Source of the DNA: Takakia lepidozioides
Taxonomy: Eukaryota > Streptophyta > Takakiopsida > Takakiales > Takakiaceae
DNA: 64,000 nucleotides
Direction: 5' to 3'
Assembly (NCBI GenBank): GCA_030704615.1
Contig: CM060732.1
Coordinates: 54,665,053 to 54,729,052 of the forward strand
Shown here in pieces: positions 24,076 to 36,616 of the stretch; the first letter of the stretch is position 1; each line of letters begins with the position of its first letter. The translations under genes and the position numbers were made by a program. Under the pieces are notes generated by a model. That model was not told the origin of the DNA, did no database searches, and saw only the letters and a list, made by a program, of their open reading frames with translations.

Positions 24076-25431
24076 CTTTCCAACTGCTGAGAGAGCAACT
24101 TCAAGGACTGCAGCTCTCCCCCAAATCTGTACCAGACAGTAGGAAGCACTCTGCAGCTCATGGGCAGCAATGATTCTTGCCCTTGCTATGCTTGCACTCT
24201 TGAATTCTTGTCTACATACTTCTGCACTTCAAGTGCGTGCAACCTTCTTTCACTTGAATGTACATTACAGAGATGGATGATTAGGCTATTCTTGATGTGT
24301 TCCAAAACATCAGCTGAAAACACAAACAGGTTGCCCTCTTCTGAGGTAAGTTGCTTGATGTTGCACACTGAAAATGTAAATGAGAACCAATCACACAGAG
24401 TACTGAAGCTATAACAGCAAGTTCTGAACCTTAATTGCAGATGTGCAGAGGGAAATGACAAGATGATAATAATGAATGATGATACCAAGGGGAGTCGTGA
24501 CCCCCTTCAACACCTAATTTCTTTTCCGGCCAGCTGTGAATTGTCAGCAAGAATGTTTGACATCATGGAACTCAAACAGCACCACCTCAGTCAAGTCTGT
24601 TCCAGGTCATCTAATCTCACATACTAATGGGATATTGTCAACTTACCCAGAAATTTTCTCACTCTTGGTTCAGTCAGGCATGAAAGCCCCTATACAATTC
24701 CAAGGTCTAACAGTGTCTAACTCACATCTAGGATCCACTAGCTGAAGCCAAGTGCCGGGAACTTGCATTCACCTTATTTCAGACCTTTGATCTTCGGACA
24801 TTCAATAAATGCTCCACCTCCATCCACCAGACATCACATCTTACTGTCCCTCCTCCTGGAGAAGGTTATACTATTTGACTGAATCCAACTACTGGTAACA
24901 AAAGATTTCTAGGACTGGACAAAACCGGGTCATGGGCCCTACATGGGCATTTGAAACATGTTTAAAATTTATGGCACATCAAGAATGGAGACTGTCGTAC
25001 GCAAAGCTTTATCTTGCCACTCATAAGCTGCCCACCACCACAAATGAGGCTCGTTCTTATGTGCTGAAATTCGTAAGTACAACCCCTGCAGTGGCAATGG
25101 CAGATGAACTAAGGTTTAGTGTGGCAAGTGGCCCAATCTCACCATTCACACACAAGTTGAACAAACACTCACATAATTGTCACTGGAATTTTCCTTCAAA
25201 TAGAGCAACAAAATAAATAGCTAAGGCTTCAATTGCATGCTTGTCAACTAACCGGTAGCAAGAACATGCATTTGTTGCACTCCATGAAACAGACCCCTTC
25301 AGCAAAATCTGGGGAATCGTACATAGCTTAACACTTTTGACCAGTGAGAGACGTGGCTACAGCTGTCTTGTAGCCTACAATAACTTACAACCACAAAGAC
25401 GTACCAACCCTTGTTTGATATGGCAATGCAA
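24076..25431. other. Intergenic
   Basis: No recognisable gene. The part adjoining 25431 should hold the 3' untranslated region of the prolyl 4-hydroxylase. The remaining short frames are unremarkable. Confidence 0.4.
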
Positions 25432-28400
25432 TCAGTCAGGCACTGAATAATTCTCCACATGCAACCACTTGGTGGCCGACCACTTGTTGCCTTTGATAAC
25501 AGGACAGCCCCCTGTCATGCCCGAACACACATAGCGTTTTCAGAGTTCTCCCATGTTTCTTCTTCCTGGAATTCAAATGCAAACCATGTGAAGAGAAAAA
25601 GACATGAGCTGCAACAGTGTCCCAAATCAATCTAGAGACAACAAGAAGCCCACCATGCAGGCTCGAAGGATCGAGTGTGGAATCAGGTTTCATGCTCCAG
25701 AAGAGCAAAGCATCACCCATGTGTGGCCGCACTGAGAGGCCTGACTTGCCACACTCTGACAGCTCGTCCCAACCCGGCACCAAAGTGCCATTCACTTGTG
25801 ATGCTGGAAACACCGTCTCGCCACCCTCCTCTACATCTGTCCTGCTCCATGGACACTCAGCGACTCAGCATAATCTCCCCGGACTGCATGTTGCCTAAAC
25901 CTAGCCAATGTGCATCTCACAACAGACAGGATCTGACTACTTTTGCAGTCCAAGGCTTTCTGCAGGGCCATCCTCGTGGCATGTCAAGTGCCCAAGTAGT
26001 GTACAACTGAGAATCACGCTACTAAACTCTAAATCACACCTGATCCTCCAAATAGAGGTTATAAAGAACATGGGGTTAATCAAGTAGATGCAGTAATGGA
26101 TACTTAAATACCAGAGTTTTTAAAGTTTGAGAAAGAGATCACCTACAAGTACATAAGTACAGTAGCAATACGCTGCCCACCATTCTTGGTATTGAACGTG
26201 TCATGAAAGTAATCATAATGTGCCTCATATTGTTGACCTTCTTCATAATGCAGAACCTGCAACCCCTCACCATGCTCTGCAAACGGACAATTCTTCAGTC
26301 TGACCCTGATGAAAATTGTAAACATGTGAGACTCATTTGTGAATAGTCAATCAACCAAAAGCCCAGGTTGGAGTCAGCTTCCACTGGTTTGAAGTGGCAG
26401 AGCACAGTGGTCCAGACCAGCACAACAGCTTATATATTACAATTACCACAAATCCAAGGTTACTGCCGATGCAGATAGGCATGGCGTCCCAGGAGCTGTG
26501 CTGATGAAGCCCAGCAATTGCCAGGTTCCAAATGGAAGAAAAGGATAGACAAATGTATTCCTTTACCCTTCACCATTTGGCACATGATTCACTCGGACGT
26601 CATAATCCACACATGCACAGTGCAAAGGCGTCCAATATCCATTGCAAATGGCAGTTCTGCAGTTCTGCAGTTCCTTTGAAGGGAAACTTTACCAATCTTT
26701 CCCTCTAAGCAGTAAGACCCTAGAACGTCATCAGGGTGTCATTGGACAGTTCACCTAAAGAGATGCCTGATAAGGTTAGACTGCCACTCAACTATCATAA
26801 AAATGACATGTTTAACAAATCAACAGAGTCCAACCCCGATTCTGGGCCTATGCACAGGATCAATTGTAATGTTGATAGATGTAACTTCCAATCCACCTAT
26901 TTCTAAAAGAATCAAGGAAGCCTCTAAGACAACAGTTGTGTCATGACCACACAACAAAACATGCATTATGTGGGGGGAAAGGGTCTACCTATCCTAATTC
27001 TTCCAAAAGCTATTAACAGGAGAATATTACCCTTGGTCTTCTCTGCCTTTCAGCATCACCCAGTCTATTACTGTAAGTATCTTAATGGGATTCTCTAAAT
27101 TTTCTGCAGTAGAGGTCATTCACTGGTCCTCTACAAAAGCAAAGGGAAGCTTTGGGAATAAGTTATGGAGTTCAACATGTTAGTGCTTTTCCCAACATCC
27201 CTGCAGCAGAGAAACCATTTACTGGTCTACATGTCATGCGTCTGCGTTTGAGGATTTCAGTGGTTGGCATACCCAAAGGCACAAATGTAAAGTGGGCAAT
27301 ACGCTCCTCAATTCCAGCTATCACCTTGTCCTGTCCTCTACTTAGAAACGTTCCTGAGCTTGTACGCACCCTGCAATACAGCCGACAATGATGAGTCCCA
27401 ATTTCAATCTACTAACCTGTCTGATTTCCAACTCAAATGTGAGAAATCATAACATAGTAGTAATACTGGGGCTGTTTGCTAGCACACCTGCTATCTTTGC
27501 TTTTTCCTGTTGCACTGTCCACAACAGTTGACTTCTCCATGCGGGGACTAGCCAGCTCAATCAAATGTGTACACTCTGCTTGTGACTGTCATCATTCCAT
27601 CCGTAGGCAAATCATAAGTTTAGGTTTAGCTGCCCCAATCCCATGCACCAGAATGAAACTGATTTATATAGACATTGTCTAAGTGGAGTTGTCAAACGAG
27701 TATGTGATGCCATCATGAAGCCCCCATACAAAATGATGTCAATATGTGCCAGCTGCCTATCTTTCAGATCAGAACAAAGCCATCACTTTGGCTCACATGC
27801 CATGCAATGACCATCAAAGACAGCACTGCTGGGATTTTGTGCAGAAGGTCTGCGATGCATTGATCTCACCAAGCAAATTTTCCACTGCTACCTTGGAATT
27901 GATTCTGCAACTTACCAGAAATTTGTGGTATAGAAAGGCTCGGGGCTCCCACGACAGCACTTCCACCCAGGTCTTCTTCACAACTTCTTCCCTATGCCTG
28001 CAGAACAATTATGGTTTAGTCTCATTACCCATTGTCTACAACACCATTTTCCACACCTATGCGACCGAAACAAGGTGAAATGCTTCCCTTCAGATACTTG
28101 CAAATTGTATACGGCATTTTAGAGCAACAGAGGAACACATTGAGTACATGGAGCCAGACATATGCTCACAACGATGAAGCATTGCAACTGCCAGACAAAT
28201 GCCTTGGGTGACCACCCTGTTCCAATGGCATTCAAGTTTATTAAAGATATTCAATCCCCATCTGTAAAGCTCCAACCAGAGCAAAGATCACCAAAGCTCA
28301 ACGGTTTTGGTCTAATGAGGGAGTGCAATTCATATTAAAATTCGTTGTGACGACCTCTAGGGTGCCATCTCTTCTGGGCCCCACTTTGGTCTTCCCCTTG

Positions 28401-28610
28401 CCAACGTCTGGGGATTGGCTGATCTGTCTTACTTCCCTCTGTACTGAATGAAAAGAACCGACGATAGAGAACGTGGCTCTCACCTAGACCGCAGCGCAGA
28501 TCACGAGGGCAGCTTAAGCCTTTGACAGAGAATCAGTAATACGTGACGAAAGGACGCACTACACAAATGCAGAATTTGGGACAAGCGGAGACATTTGTGT
28601 CTGTGTGTAG

Positions 28611-28651
<41 letters not shown>

Positions 28652-28875
28652 CTCCTGTCAGGGAGTTAGTGCGTGTTGACGAGACATTACCTCTGTAATT
28701 GGGAAGGGAGCTTCAAGGCGACCTTAGCGCCCGCAGTGATAGAACCCTGGTGTGCAGAAGGGACGGCAATAAAGCCGAAGATCACGAGTACCAAGAGCAG
28801 AAGTGACACCAGCGCAAGCAGCGGTAGGCCCAACTTACGTGCTGCGGTCCTCTTACCTCTGCTGCCCTTTCCCAT
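25432..28875 (-). CDS. Prolyl 4-hydroxylase, ER/Golgi membrane type
   Basis: Eight exons on the minus strand: 28691-28875, 28355-28443, 27916-27986, 27488-27585, 27273-27370, 26147-26276, 25654-25841, 25432-25511. They total 939 bp and encode 312 residues; all phases match and the model closes in frame. Fe(II)/2-oxoglutarate dioxygenase that hydroxylates prolines of cell-wall glycoproteins. Residues ~16-37 form one membrane span after a basic start (MGKGSRGKRTAARK), giving a type II protein. Then WVEVLSWEPRAFLYHKF, the STVVDSATGKSKDSR and VRTSSGTFLSRGQD segments, HYEEGQQYEAHYDYF (iron ligands His and Asp), FNTKNGGQRIATVLMYL, EEGGETVFPAS, LDPSSLHGG (distal iron His) and GNKWSATKW (2-oxoglutarate Lys). 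The acceptor of exon 3 (GGGAAG) is the least certain junction. All catalytic residues are present, so probably functional. Confidence 0.93.
28616..28648. repeat. (GA)n microsatellite
   Basis: About sixteen GA units within intron 1 of the prolyl 4-hydroxylase, a CT tract on the coding strand. Confidence 0.95.
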
Positions 28876-29529
28876 CTCTTCTACTTCAGCTAAAGCTTTT
28901 TTTGTAGAGTGTAATAGTCACTGCGTATTCCGAGTGAAGGCCTGCTTAGGTCCGCAGCTAAGTCGAGCTAGTGCGGTGATCAGCCAGACGAATTAGGTCG
29001 CGCAGCTCCAGTCTGAATGCGAATACTAAACAGGATGCAGCTGCATGTGAAAGACAGCTGTGCCGGATCTTCTCACCGCTACAAAAGCACTGCTTTTACG
29101 GTTGCGACAGGACAATCAGAATCAGCAATGCTCAATCTGGCACACACCCAGACCAGACACCAGAAGAGAGCTTCGGAAGCGCTCGCCATGATCTCTGCTG
29201 ATCTCTGCTGCTGCATCAATGCCTACCTACCTACCCGAACTTCCCAATACAAGAGACAGCAACAGACCAGGCAGACCACTCCGCGCTCTATAATTCACCG
29301 ATTTAGGGTTTTGTGAATGCACGGAAAACCGGGAGGGCAACGACTTTCATCCGATTGCCACAAGACGCGTCTTGCAATAGTCGCCAGTGTACTGTGGTTC
29401 TCAGTAACAATAGCAACCTTGGATATGGAACCGCCACACTTTGACCTAGTACATTCTGACTTTAATATCTCCATGAAATTCTTAACCCATGTGAAGTTGA
29501 CCGTGGAAGTCAGTGACATGCAAAATTCA
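28876..29529. other. Upstream region of the prolyl 4-hydroxylase
   Basis: Likely promoter of the minus-strand gene. A plus-strand frame at 29017-29316 has no domain I recognise. Confidence 0.4.
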
Positions 29530-29885
29530 AACCCTGCCTTTCTTCTTTTTTTTTTGATTAACAGGGGGATATTGCCCTGGGAGTTTTATTCAGAATTATT
29601 GAGGGGAAAAAAAATTAAAAAAAAAGTTAAAACCCCCATTACACCATAAGGCACACACACCGATTTCAGTGAAAGGAGAACCTACCCTCTCATGGCCGAG
29701 AGACTGATCAAGAATCCATAGCAAACTGCTAAGCTAATTTCAAGGTTCGAATAAGCTGGAACTAATCTTAAGGGCCGATGGCGAAAGAAGAGACAGGTCC
29801 TTGATACTGCTGGGTACCTATCTAGAAAAGCATCTTGGGCCCCTGCCTTGAAGTTACCAGGCTCACCTACAGCCAGGCGCAACAA
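29530..29885 (-). mobile_element. Probable retroposon 3' end with poly(A) tail
   Basis: Read on the minus strand the segment ends in CAATATCCCCCTGTTAATC followed by an 11-base A run. A second A/T-rich run lies inside. It resembles the 3' end of a SINE or LINE copy. No coding remains and no target duplication were found. Confidence 0.4.
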
Positions 29886-29889
29886 ATGA

Positions 29890-30117
29890 ACATTTTTTTT
29901 TATTTTTTATTTTTTAAAAGGAAACCTGGGAGCGACAGCCCACAATTCAGGTCCTTGAGGAGGGGGAAAGATTAACCCCCTTTCATTTATGGGCCATGAG
30001 ACCTACAGGACGATCAACGCGAACAATCGAACAATCCCACACACGGGGAAGGGCAGCAGGTTTGAACCTTGACCCACCAGGGCGACACACTGTGCACTGC
30101 TACCAGCCGATGTGCTA
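29890..30117 (-). mobile_element. tRNA-derived SINE
   Basis: On the minus strand it starts with a box A-like TAGCACATCGGCTGG (30103-30117), followed at tRNA-like spacing by a box B-like GGTTCAAACCT (30058-30068), a unique body (CTCATGGCCCATAAATGAAA, CCCCCTCCTCAAGGACC, CTCCCAGGTTTC), and an A-rich tail (29892-29916). The body recurs at 30379-30480, which shows it is a repeat family. Confidence 0.7.
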
Positions 30118-30378
30118 AATAAAGTAGGGCTTTCTGTTGCTCCGCACTACTAGGGACAACTTATGAGAACAATGGAAAAAAAAACAATGATTCTTTTGAT
30201 TTGGAAATATATACTATGAGAGAAACATTAGGAACAATGTAACAGTATCTTATGGTACTTTTACCTGGGCGATCTCTTGTCCTTGTTCTTTTTGAGTTTG
30301 CTCCCCTTCTTTAAAAACAAATTAAAATAGAAACAAAGAACAATGTAAGAACTTACATTCCATAGTGATAAATTCAGA

Positions 30379-30485
30379 TTTTTATTTTTATTTTCCCTCA
30401 TAGGTGAAACCTGGGAGCCTTGAGGAGGGGGAAAAAGCAACACCCTTTTTTATGGGCCCTGAGACCTTCAGGATGAACATCCCCC
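30379..30485 (-). mobile_element. 5'-truncated copy of the same SINE
   Basis: Shares the body of the 29890-30117 element (CTCAGGGCCCATAAAAAAGG, CCCCCTCCTCAAGG, CTCCCAGGTTTC) and ends in its own AAAATAAAAATAAAAA tail. The tRNA-like head is missing. Confidence 0.65.
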
Positions 30486-31712
30486 TAGGGAGCCCACCCT
30501 TAGAAATTAATGACATTACCTTTATGGAGGTATTGTAAAGTGGCAGAACACTACATTGCTTAACTGCATGATTTCAAGCATCAATTCATGATAGTTTCAA
30601 ATTAAGTGACTTACCATTAAACCAATAACCACTTTTTCAGCAAGAGAGAGAGAGAAACTTCACAGCTCCAATGGGACAAGGATATAGCCCTCTGTTTGGA
30701 TCTTGGTTTCACTCTATGAGCCATAAGCCTATTGCAAGCATTAGTTTGAGTAGTGATTATAATAGCAGAAAAGAATTGATTGTTAAGATTGGTCCTTCAA
30801 GCCACACCATCCAAGTGGGTATTTGTAGGATTGGGTATCTCAGTTTTTGTGTAACATGGCAGTTTCTGTAGTGACCTCTCTCATGGTTTTACCCATATTT
30901 GTCCAACAACTCAATATTTCATCTAAATTTATATGGTATAGGGTTTCTAACTACAATAGGTATGTGTACCAATTGTTAGATTGCAAAAACAATCATGTAC
31001 CAGAGAGCCATGGACTTTTAAAGTTGATTACTGTGGAGTGCAGATGGTACACATAAAATCTTATGGACTGAAAAAATATCATGTACACTCATACACTGGC
31101 ACAAAGGAAAACACACTAGGGGTGCCATTTTTAAATCCAACCCAAATCCACTTTTATATGGACTAGTTATCTTAGGAATTGAGAGCTATGGACTATTTTG
31201 CACATAAAAACAGGTTGATTTGCTCTAGTCCATAACATCTTATGTTTTAGGTTTTTGAGGTGTTGTCTTTTACTAAAAAGACATACAAACCTATAATCTA
31301 GAGGTGTCAGGTGGTATATGGACAAGTGGTTGTAAACTCTAGATATTGACGTCTAAATATTTTTTCAAATTAAAGATTAAAATATCTAGTAAATAATGGA
31401 CTTTTACTATAAAAAAAAATGTATACTACTGTCTATTTATAAAAAATAAACTGAAAGCAATAGACTCAACCAAAAATAAAATTCCATAGACTTCCAGTGG
31501 ACTCAACATGTGCCACTTTTGATCCACTCAATCGTGCAACTGCCCAAGTGCATAGCCAACAATGAGAGTTATGGACCATCATCAGTTGGGCAACTCTTTC
31601 AGCTGGGCTTGCAATCGGAAGAACTTCAAGAAACCTGAGGCGACAGGGTGTTTGTCACTTTAAAAGTGACTGATTGTACTACACCACTGGATGATACCGA
31701 TAGAAGGATGAA
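30486..31712. other. AT-rich intergenic
   Basis: Only short frames; no repeat or gene recognised. Confidence 0.4.
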
Positions 31713-33180
31713 TTGAGATCGGTGAAAATGACAGTTTCATCTAAAGCTGTTCTTTTGGGTTCAGTGAAGTGCTCTATCGTGCAAACAGGGTCATCTGAGG
31801 GGTTTTGTTTCGAAACTCTCATGAAGGGTAAATCCAGGTGCCTCGACGTCCTGAAACCTTTCAGCAAAAAGGAGAAGAAAAAAAGAAAAGTCCCGCTTCC
31901 GCAGAGACTCTACCTCCAGATGGACAACTGCGTGAAGGAAAACAAAAAACAGGTTTCGCTCCTAACTTCGAGAGGAGTGTTTGAGAAGATGCAAATGGGA
32001 TTTCTTATGGTTGGCCAAACCCATGAGGACATCGATGGATTCTTCAGTTATTTATTTAAGAAACTGAAGCAAAACAACACCTACGTTCTTTCCGATTTTA
32101 CAAGGAATTTTATGATCTCTCAAGATCTGCAATTTATTCCTCAAATCATTCAAGAGGTGTCAGATTTCAAGGCCTATGTGGACGGTTGCATTCTCGATGG
32201 AAAAGAGCTTTAGTTGGGCAAACAGAAATGCATGTATTTCGTTCCAATGTAGATGAAGGTGGCATGTCATGAAGTTTAAGAAGTTTGCTACTGATTCTGA
32301 TTGGCTTTCCAAAAAAAGCGCGGTGAAGATGTGGAAGCCGAATGCCGATAGAACTCCAAAGTTGTTTGTAGCAATACAACCCAGGGCTGTAAAAAAAAAC
32401 ACCAATTTGGGGTGTGGGAGATGCCTCCTCCGATAAACAGTCTTTTATCAAAACAGGAATTAAAAAATACATGGAGTTATGGAAGAAAGAGATATTGTTT
32501 GATGATTATCGTAACATCATGATGCAGCATGATCAATACTGGGAAGCAATCCTTACAGAACTTGATCTTCTCATTCCTGGAAAATTACGGCATTCAATCG
32601 CGCTTAAAGAGGATTTTTTGCCCTCAACCAAGTAGGCTGTCAACCACCACAGAACCAGAATCCATAGACATGCAGATGATGATCTGTCGGAAGAAGATGA
32701 AGTTCTGGAGCCGTATTGTGGTCCCCGGTGTGATCGACCGAATCAGCCTCTAAATCCGTTCAAGGATATTGAAAAGGGATTTTTCGTCTTAGTTCGACCA
32801 GAAGATCCTGTGACGTTTCTAGTCTGGATGTGGATGACAATATTTGGATGTGGTCCGCGAGAGATGATCCAGGAATTTTAAGAAGGTTCAGGTCGAATGG
32901 TGGAGACCCAAGAAAAGAGGTAGCCCTTCCAATTTGGACAGGTACAGAGATTGTTGGTCCAAAGTTTGGGAGTTGAATCCAGCTGATCCCCCTCAGTGGA
33001 TTCACATTAACTTTGTCGTTTGGACAATGCCCGCCAGAAAAAACACGATACGTACTAGCTCTAAGAAAATTACCACGGTGGAGGCGGAGAAAGCACGAGC
33101 AAATTTGGATGAGGCCAATCTACAGTCAGACAGTGAAGACAGTGCAACCTCTGGCGGAGAACAAGGTTGACAATGACATA
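31713..33180 (+). pseudogene. DUF7869-type transposase-like element, copy B
   Basis: Homologous to copy A: KSRCLDVLKPF, LYLQMDNCVKENKK, VGQTHEDIDGFFSYLF, DLQFIPQIIQEVSDF and GCILDGKE in one frame (31713-32213), then, after frame changes, WGVGDASSDKQSFIK (32400-32460), LEPYCGPRCDRP and LNPFKDIEKGFFVLVRPEDP (32700-32820), and a tail with DRYRDCWSKVWEL, DPPQWIHINFVVW and NLQSDSEDS (32934-33170). A short deletion after KENKK removes the residues that follow NKNR in copy A, and the conserved GHTHED is GQTHED. At least four frame changes: dead. The N-terminal half is missing, so the copy is also truncated. Copy A differs clearly at protein level, so these are old, independent insertions. Confidence 0.8.
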
Positions 33181-33331
33181 TTGTGGAGGTTCACTCATCG
33201 GCATGTTTTCAAGAATAAAACTTATGTTTTACCTCCACTCTCCATTTATTTCTCTTCACGTGTTCAAAAATAATCTACCTTCTTTGCCAGCCTCCAGTTT
33301 TTTCTCTGAACTCATCTCTGTAACGTTTCAG

Positions 33332-33357
33332 GAACCTCGAGTGATTATCCGAAGTTC
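33332..33357. repeat. 26-bp palindrome family, copy 7 (degenerate)
   Basis: GAACCTCGAGTG, AT, TATCCGAAGTTC: outer bases and spacing kept, centre degraded. 152 bp past the end of copy B. Confidence 0.45.
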
Positions 33358-33651
33358 CTAGTTTTTCTGATATCACTGTTTCTTTCTCTTTGCGGTTCCT
33401 CTCTCACACTGCACCCATTTCTGTTGGTTCTCACCAAAGTGTCTTCTCCTCAACAGATTCGCTCATGTCATTCATTCTGGGTCCACATAGTCGTATTGTT
33501 GGGCAGGGTATTCATGATTGGTCTAAAAAACGTCTTAAATATAAATCGCGTGGCAATTTATGAAAGTTGTTGCTTCAATGGACAGGCTTTTCTCGCGGTT
33601 TACTGCTTGTTGAGTTCAATACCACTTAACTTTTGGCCTTAATCATGTCGT

Positions 33652-33677
33652 GAACCTCCAATAAGCGTTCGACGTTC
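33652..33677. repeat. 26-bp palindrome family, copy 8 (degenerate)
   Basis: GAACCTCCAATA, AG, CGTTCGACGTTC: consensus left arm to base 9, outer GTTC kept. Confidence 0.45.
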
Positions 33678-33824
33678 CAAGTCATTCTGATGCTATGTGA
33701 ATCTTCTTTCATTATTTGCCAGCTTTCTGTAAGTCTGGCTCCAAGTACAAAGTTACATTTTCTTCATTGTCTTTTCAGATTATCTTAAGATTCTCCTTAA
33801 TTTTCTTCGTCACTAACCAGTCTT

Positions 33825-33850
33825 GAACCTCGTTTTGCCACCCAACATTC
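33825..33850. repeat. 26-bp palindrome family, copy 9 (degenerate)
   Basis: GAACCTCGTTTT, GC, CACCCAACATTC: left GAACCTC and right end near-consensus at the same 26-bp spacing. Confidence 0.35.
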
Positions 33851-34084
33851 TTTGTCATCTCAGGTCAATTTATCTCGGGTCTGTTTATCTTATTAGGACC
33901 TTCTAAAGACAATACTTCTGGGGCCATTCATATTTAACTAAATCATTTATTTGAGCTTGGTACTAATAGTACCAAAAACTAGTATATTACTCATAATATT
34001 AATCTTGCAAGTTCTATGCTAGTGATCCTTTTTCTGATGTCAATATCTTGTTTCTCCAACCCATTTACATTTGAGTTTTATATT

Positions 34085-36215
34085 GTCCTCACCTTAAACC
34101 ATATACCCTAAAACCTAATTCGAATGTTTGATGCGCATTCTTCAATGTGGGGCATAATAAAATGGTTGGGATATTTCATTCAACACGTCAATATGAAACC
34201 AAAATACCATTAAAAATACCATCAAAATACCCGAAATGGGAAATACGCCTAAAACTGTGGCATCCATTCCACAACATTCTGCAATTACAATTGTAAGTTT
34301 TACAATAACAATTACAATGATGACAAAATAACCTCATAAGGCTCCATTGATGCTAACCCAGGAAGACCCTGCTTCCTCCCAAATTGACGAAGAGAAGATG
34401 GATCACGGTATAAAAAAAAAACCTCCAGTACATACGGACATAGAAGAGACCAGAGCAATTTTGTTTTTGGGAACAATACGAAAAACAAAAACAAAAAAAA
34501 CAGAGCAAAAGTGATTGTTGGCACCGATCATCACTTTTGCTCTGTTTTTTTCTCTTTTAAGAAAAAAATCGGAAAAACAAAAAAAAACAAAAAAAAAAAC
34601 AAAAGTGATTGTCGGCACCGATCATCAGAAGATCGGTGCCAACAATCACTTCTGCTCTGCTCTATTTTTTTGTTTTTTTTTTTCCCATATTTTTCCCCCA
34701 AAAACAAATGAAAAAACAGAGCAGAAGTGATTGTCGGCACCGATCATCACTTCTGCTTTGCTCTGTTTTTTTTGTTTTTTTTTTCTTCTTCTCTGTATTG
34801 TTCAACAACAAAAAAAAAACGAGCAGAAATGATGATCGGTGCCGACAATTACTTTTGCTCTGTTCTAACAAGTTGAGACACGCTTCTTTGTGCCGCAGCT
34901 CCTCTCTGGACAGCCGCACTACATTGCTTCACTGATGCAAATACAGAGCAGAGCAGAAGTGATTGTCGGTGTCGATCATCACTTCTTCTCTGCTCTGTTT
35001 TTTTTTTTTTTTTTTTTTCCCGCATATTATTTATTAATATATTTTTATTTTTATTTTAAATATAAGTGATGATCACTTCTGATCTGTTTTGGCATTTGGG
35101 TAGAGGTGATGATCGTCGACGATCATCACTTCTGTTGATACTTGATATTTGATTTCCAAACATGCAAGGGCTTAGTATGTAGACCATATCTAAATCAATC
35201 TATTCCATTTGGGCGATTTTTTCGTAAGAAAACATCAATTCCACTTCGGCTAACTTTAATGGTTGGGGATCTGCACTGGAAACTGCTACTACACCTTGTT
35301 ATCGACTGATACAAAAGCTTGTTGAAACTAGCACACTCATTCTCCCTTTCATGGGAGGGATAAAGGTCTCACTTCGGCAATCGCACACTTATCAAATCGC
35401 AGTTTATGACACAAGGTGCGGCGGTGGGATGGATGTTAAAGATGTAGTGTGCAATGACTGGAAAAGGTAAATCATTCCGTGGAAATATGCACCTATCTCA
35501 CGCCTCTGGGCTCACGATCTAGCATTCCCCCCTTCCGCCTGTTCTGTCCGCGGTTATAGGTCCGTGCCTATGGAAATGATGTGGCATGACGTGACATGGC
35601 GTCAACCACGCTGGCGAGGACTGTTGACGTGCCGTAACACCCGTGAACCAACGTGGCAAGAACTGCTGACGTGGCGTGAGCTTGACTGCGCTCACGTGGC
35701 CAGGCTCACGCGGAGGCATCCCCCGATTGGATACAATATGTGGTTGGGATATTTCATTCCCAAATTTCATAGGTGACAAGTCATTTGTCCATTCCCATGT
35801 TTTCTTTTCCATTCATACCGAGTTTTAGATTTTAGTACCCTAGCAAACTCTATACCCTAAAACCTAATTCCAATGTTTGATGCTTATTTAATTTATTGCT
35901 TCCAATTCTGGGTACAGTCGAAGTGGTGGGGACAATATTTCATGAATTGTTTTACGTCCATGAAAAGACTCAGACTCCATAATTATTTTGTCCATTTACT
36001 ATTTTCTAAAACCCTAAACCCTAAACCAAACTCCACTGTTTGATTCACATTCTTCATATAAATTTGAATACAATCTGTGGTTGGGATATTTCATTAACAA
36101 ATTTTCATAGGTGACAAGTCATTTGTACACTTTCCCATATTTTCTCCATTCATACCCAGTACTGTGTTTTGTACCCTAGCAAACTCTATACCCTAAAACC
36201 TACTTACAGTTTGGT
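34085..36215. repeat. ~337-bp repeat, at least three partial copies
   Basis: The phrase TGGTTGGGATATTTCATT recurs at about 34164, 35741 and 36078. The last two are 337 bp apart and continue alike through CATAGGTGACAAGTCATTTG and TACCCTAGCAAACTCTATAC, then ACCCTAAAACCTA. The first copy is separated by the palindrome array and other sequence, as if a tandem array had been invaded. Short CCCTAAA runs occur in the unit. Confidence 0.7.
34501..35129. repeat. Array of six long palindromes separated by oligo(A)/oligo(T)
   Basis: Palindromes at 34501-34544, 34604-34664, 34717-34765, 34821-34860, 34944-34997 and 35106-35129. Arms share CAGAGCAGAAGTGAT and its complement around a core TGTCGGCACCGATC. 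Copy 4 is inverted relative to the rest; copy 2 is two half-units head to head with a 7-bp loop; copy 6 (core GTGATGATCGTCGACGATC) is a perfect palindrome. Spacers are A- or T-rich. No gene. Confidence 0.9.
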
Positions 36216-36471
36216 TCAATGAAATCTACATGACACTCTTCCACAATATTTGGTTGTCTGAGTGATCCCTAAATATTTTGAAACATAATTCACATGTTTC
36301 ATTGACATCCAACCTTATTCCATTCAACGTTTTATCCATCAATTGAAAACTTGCAATACATTGGTTCATGATACTACTATACTTTAAGCATGGTATGGAT
36401 GTTGACTTTTCTCACATTCTACAAACCCCCCGAAGGGGAGTCTATCCCACCATGTGTTCATATGTGGATTG

Positions 36472-36616
36472 CTAGCATGTAGCCCAATGGTAATGGGCAC
36501 AACCACGTTGGATGTGGTTGTGGGTTCAAACCACGGTCTAGTGTGTCGTGAAGGTGTCCACCTTTCAGCTGGAAGGCAGTAGCCCTTGCGGTGAAGAGCA
36601 GTGTTTTTTTTTTCAA
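36472..36616 (+). mobile_element. tRNA-derived SINE
   Basis: Box A-like TAGCCCAATGGTAATGGGC (about 36479) and box B-like GGTTCAAACC (about 36523) at tRNA spacing, a short body, and a T run at 36604-36613. The 3' tail is T-rich rather than A-rich, as in several plant SINE families. Confidence 0.6.
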
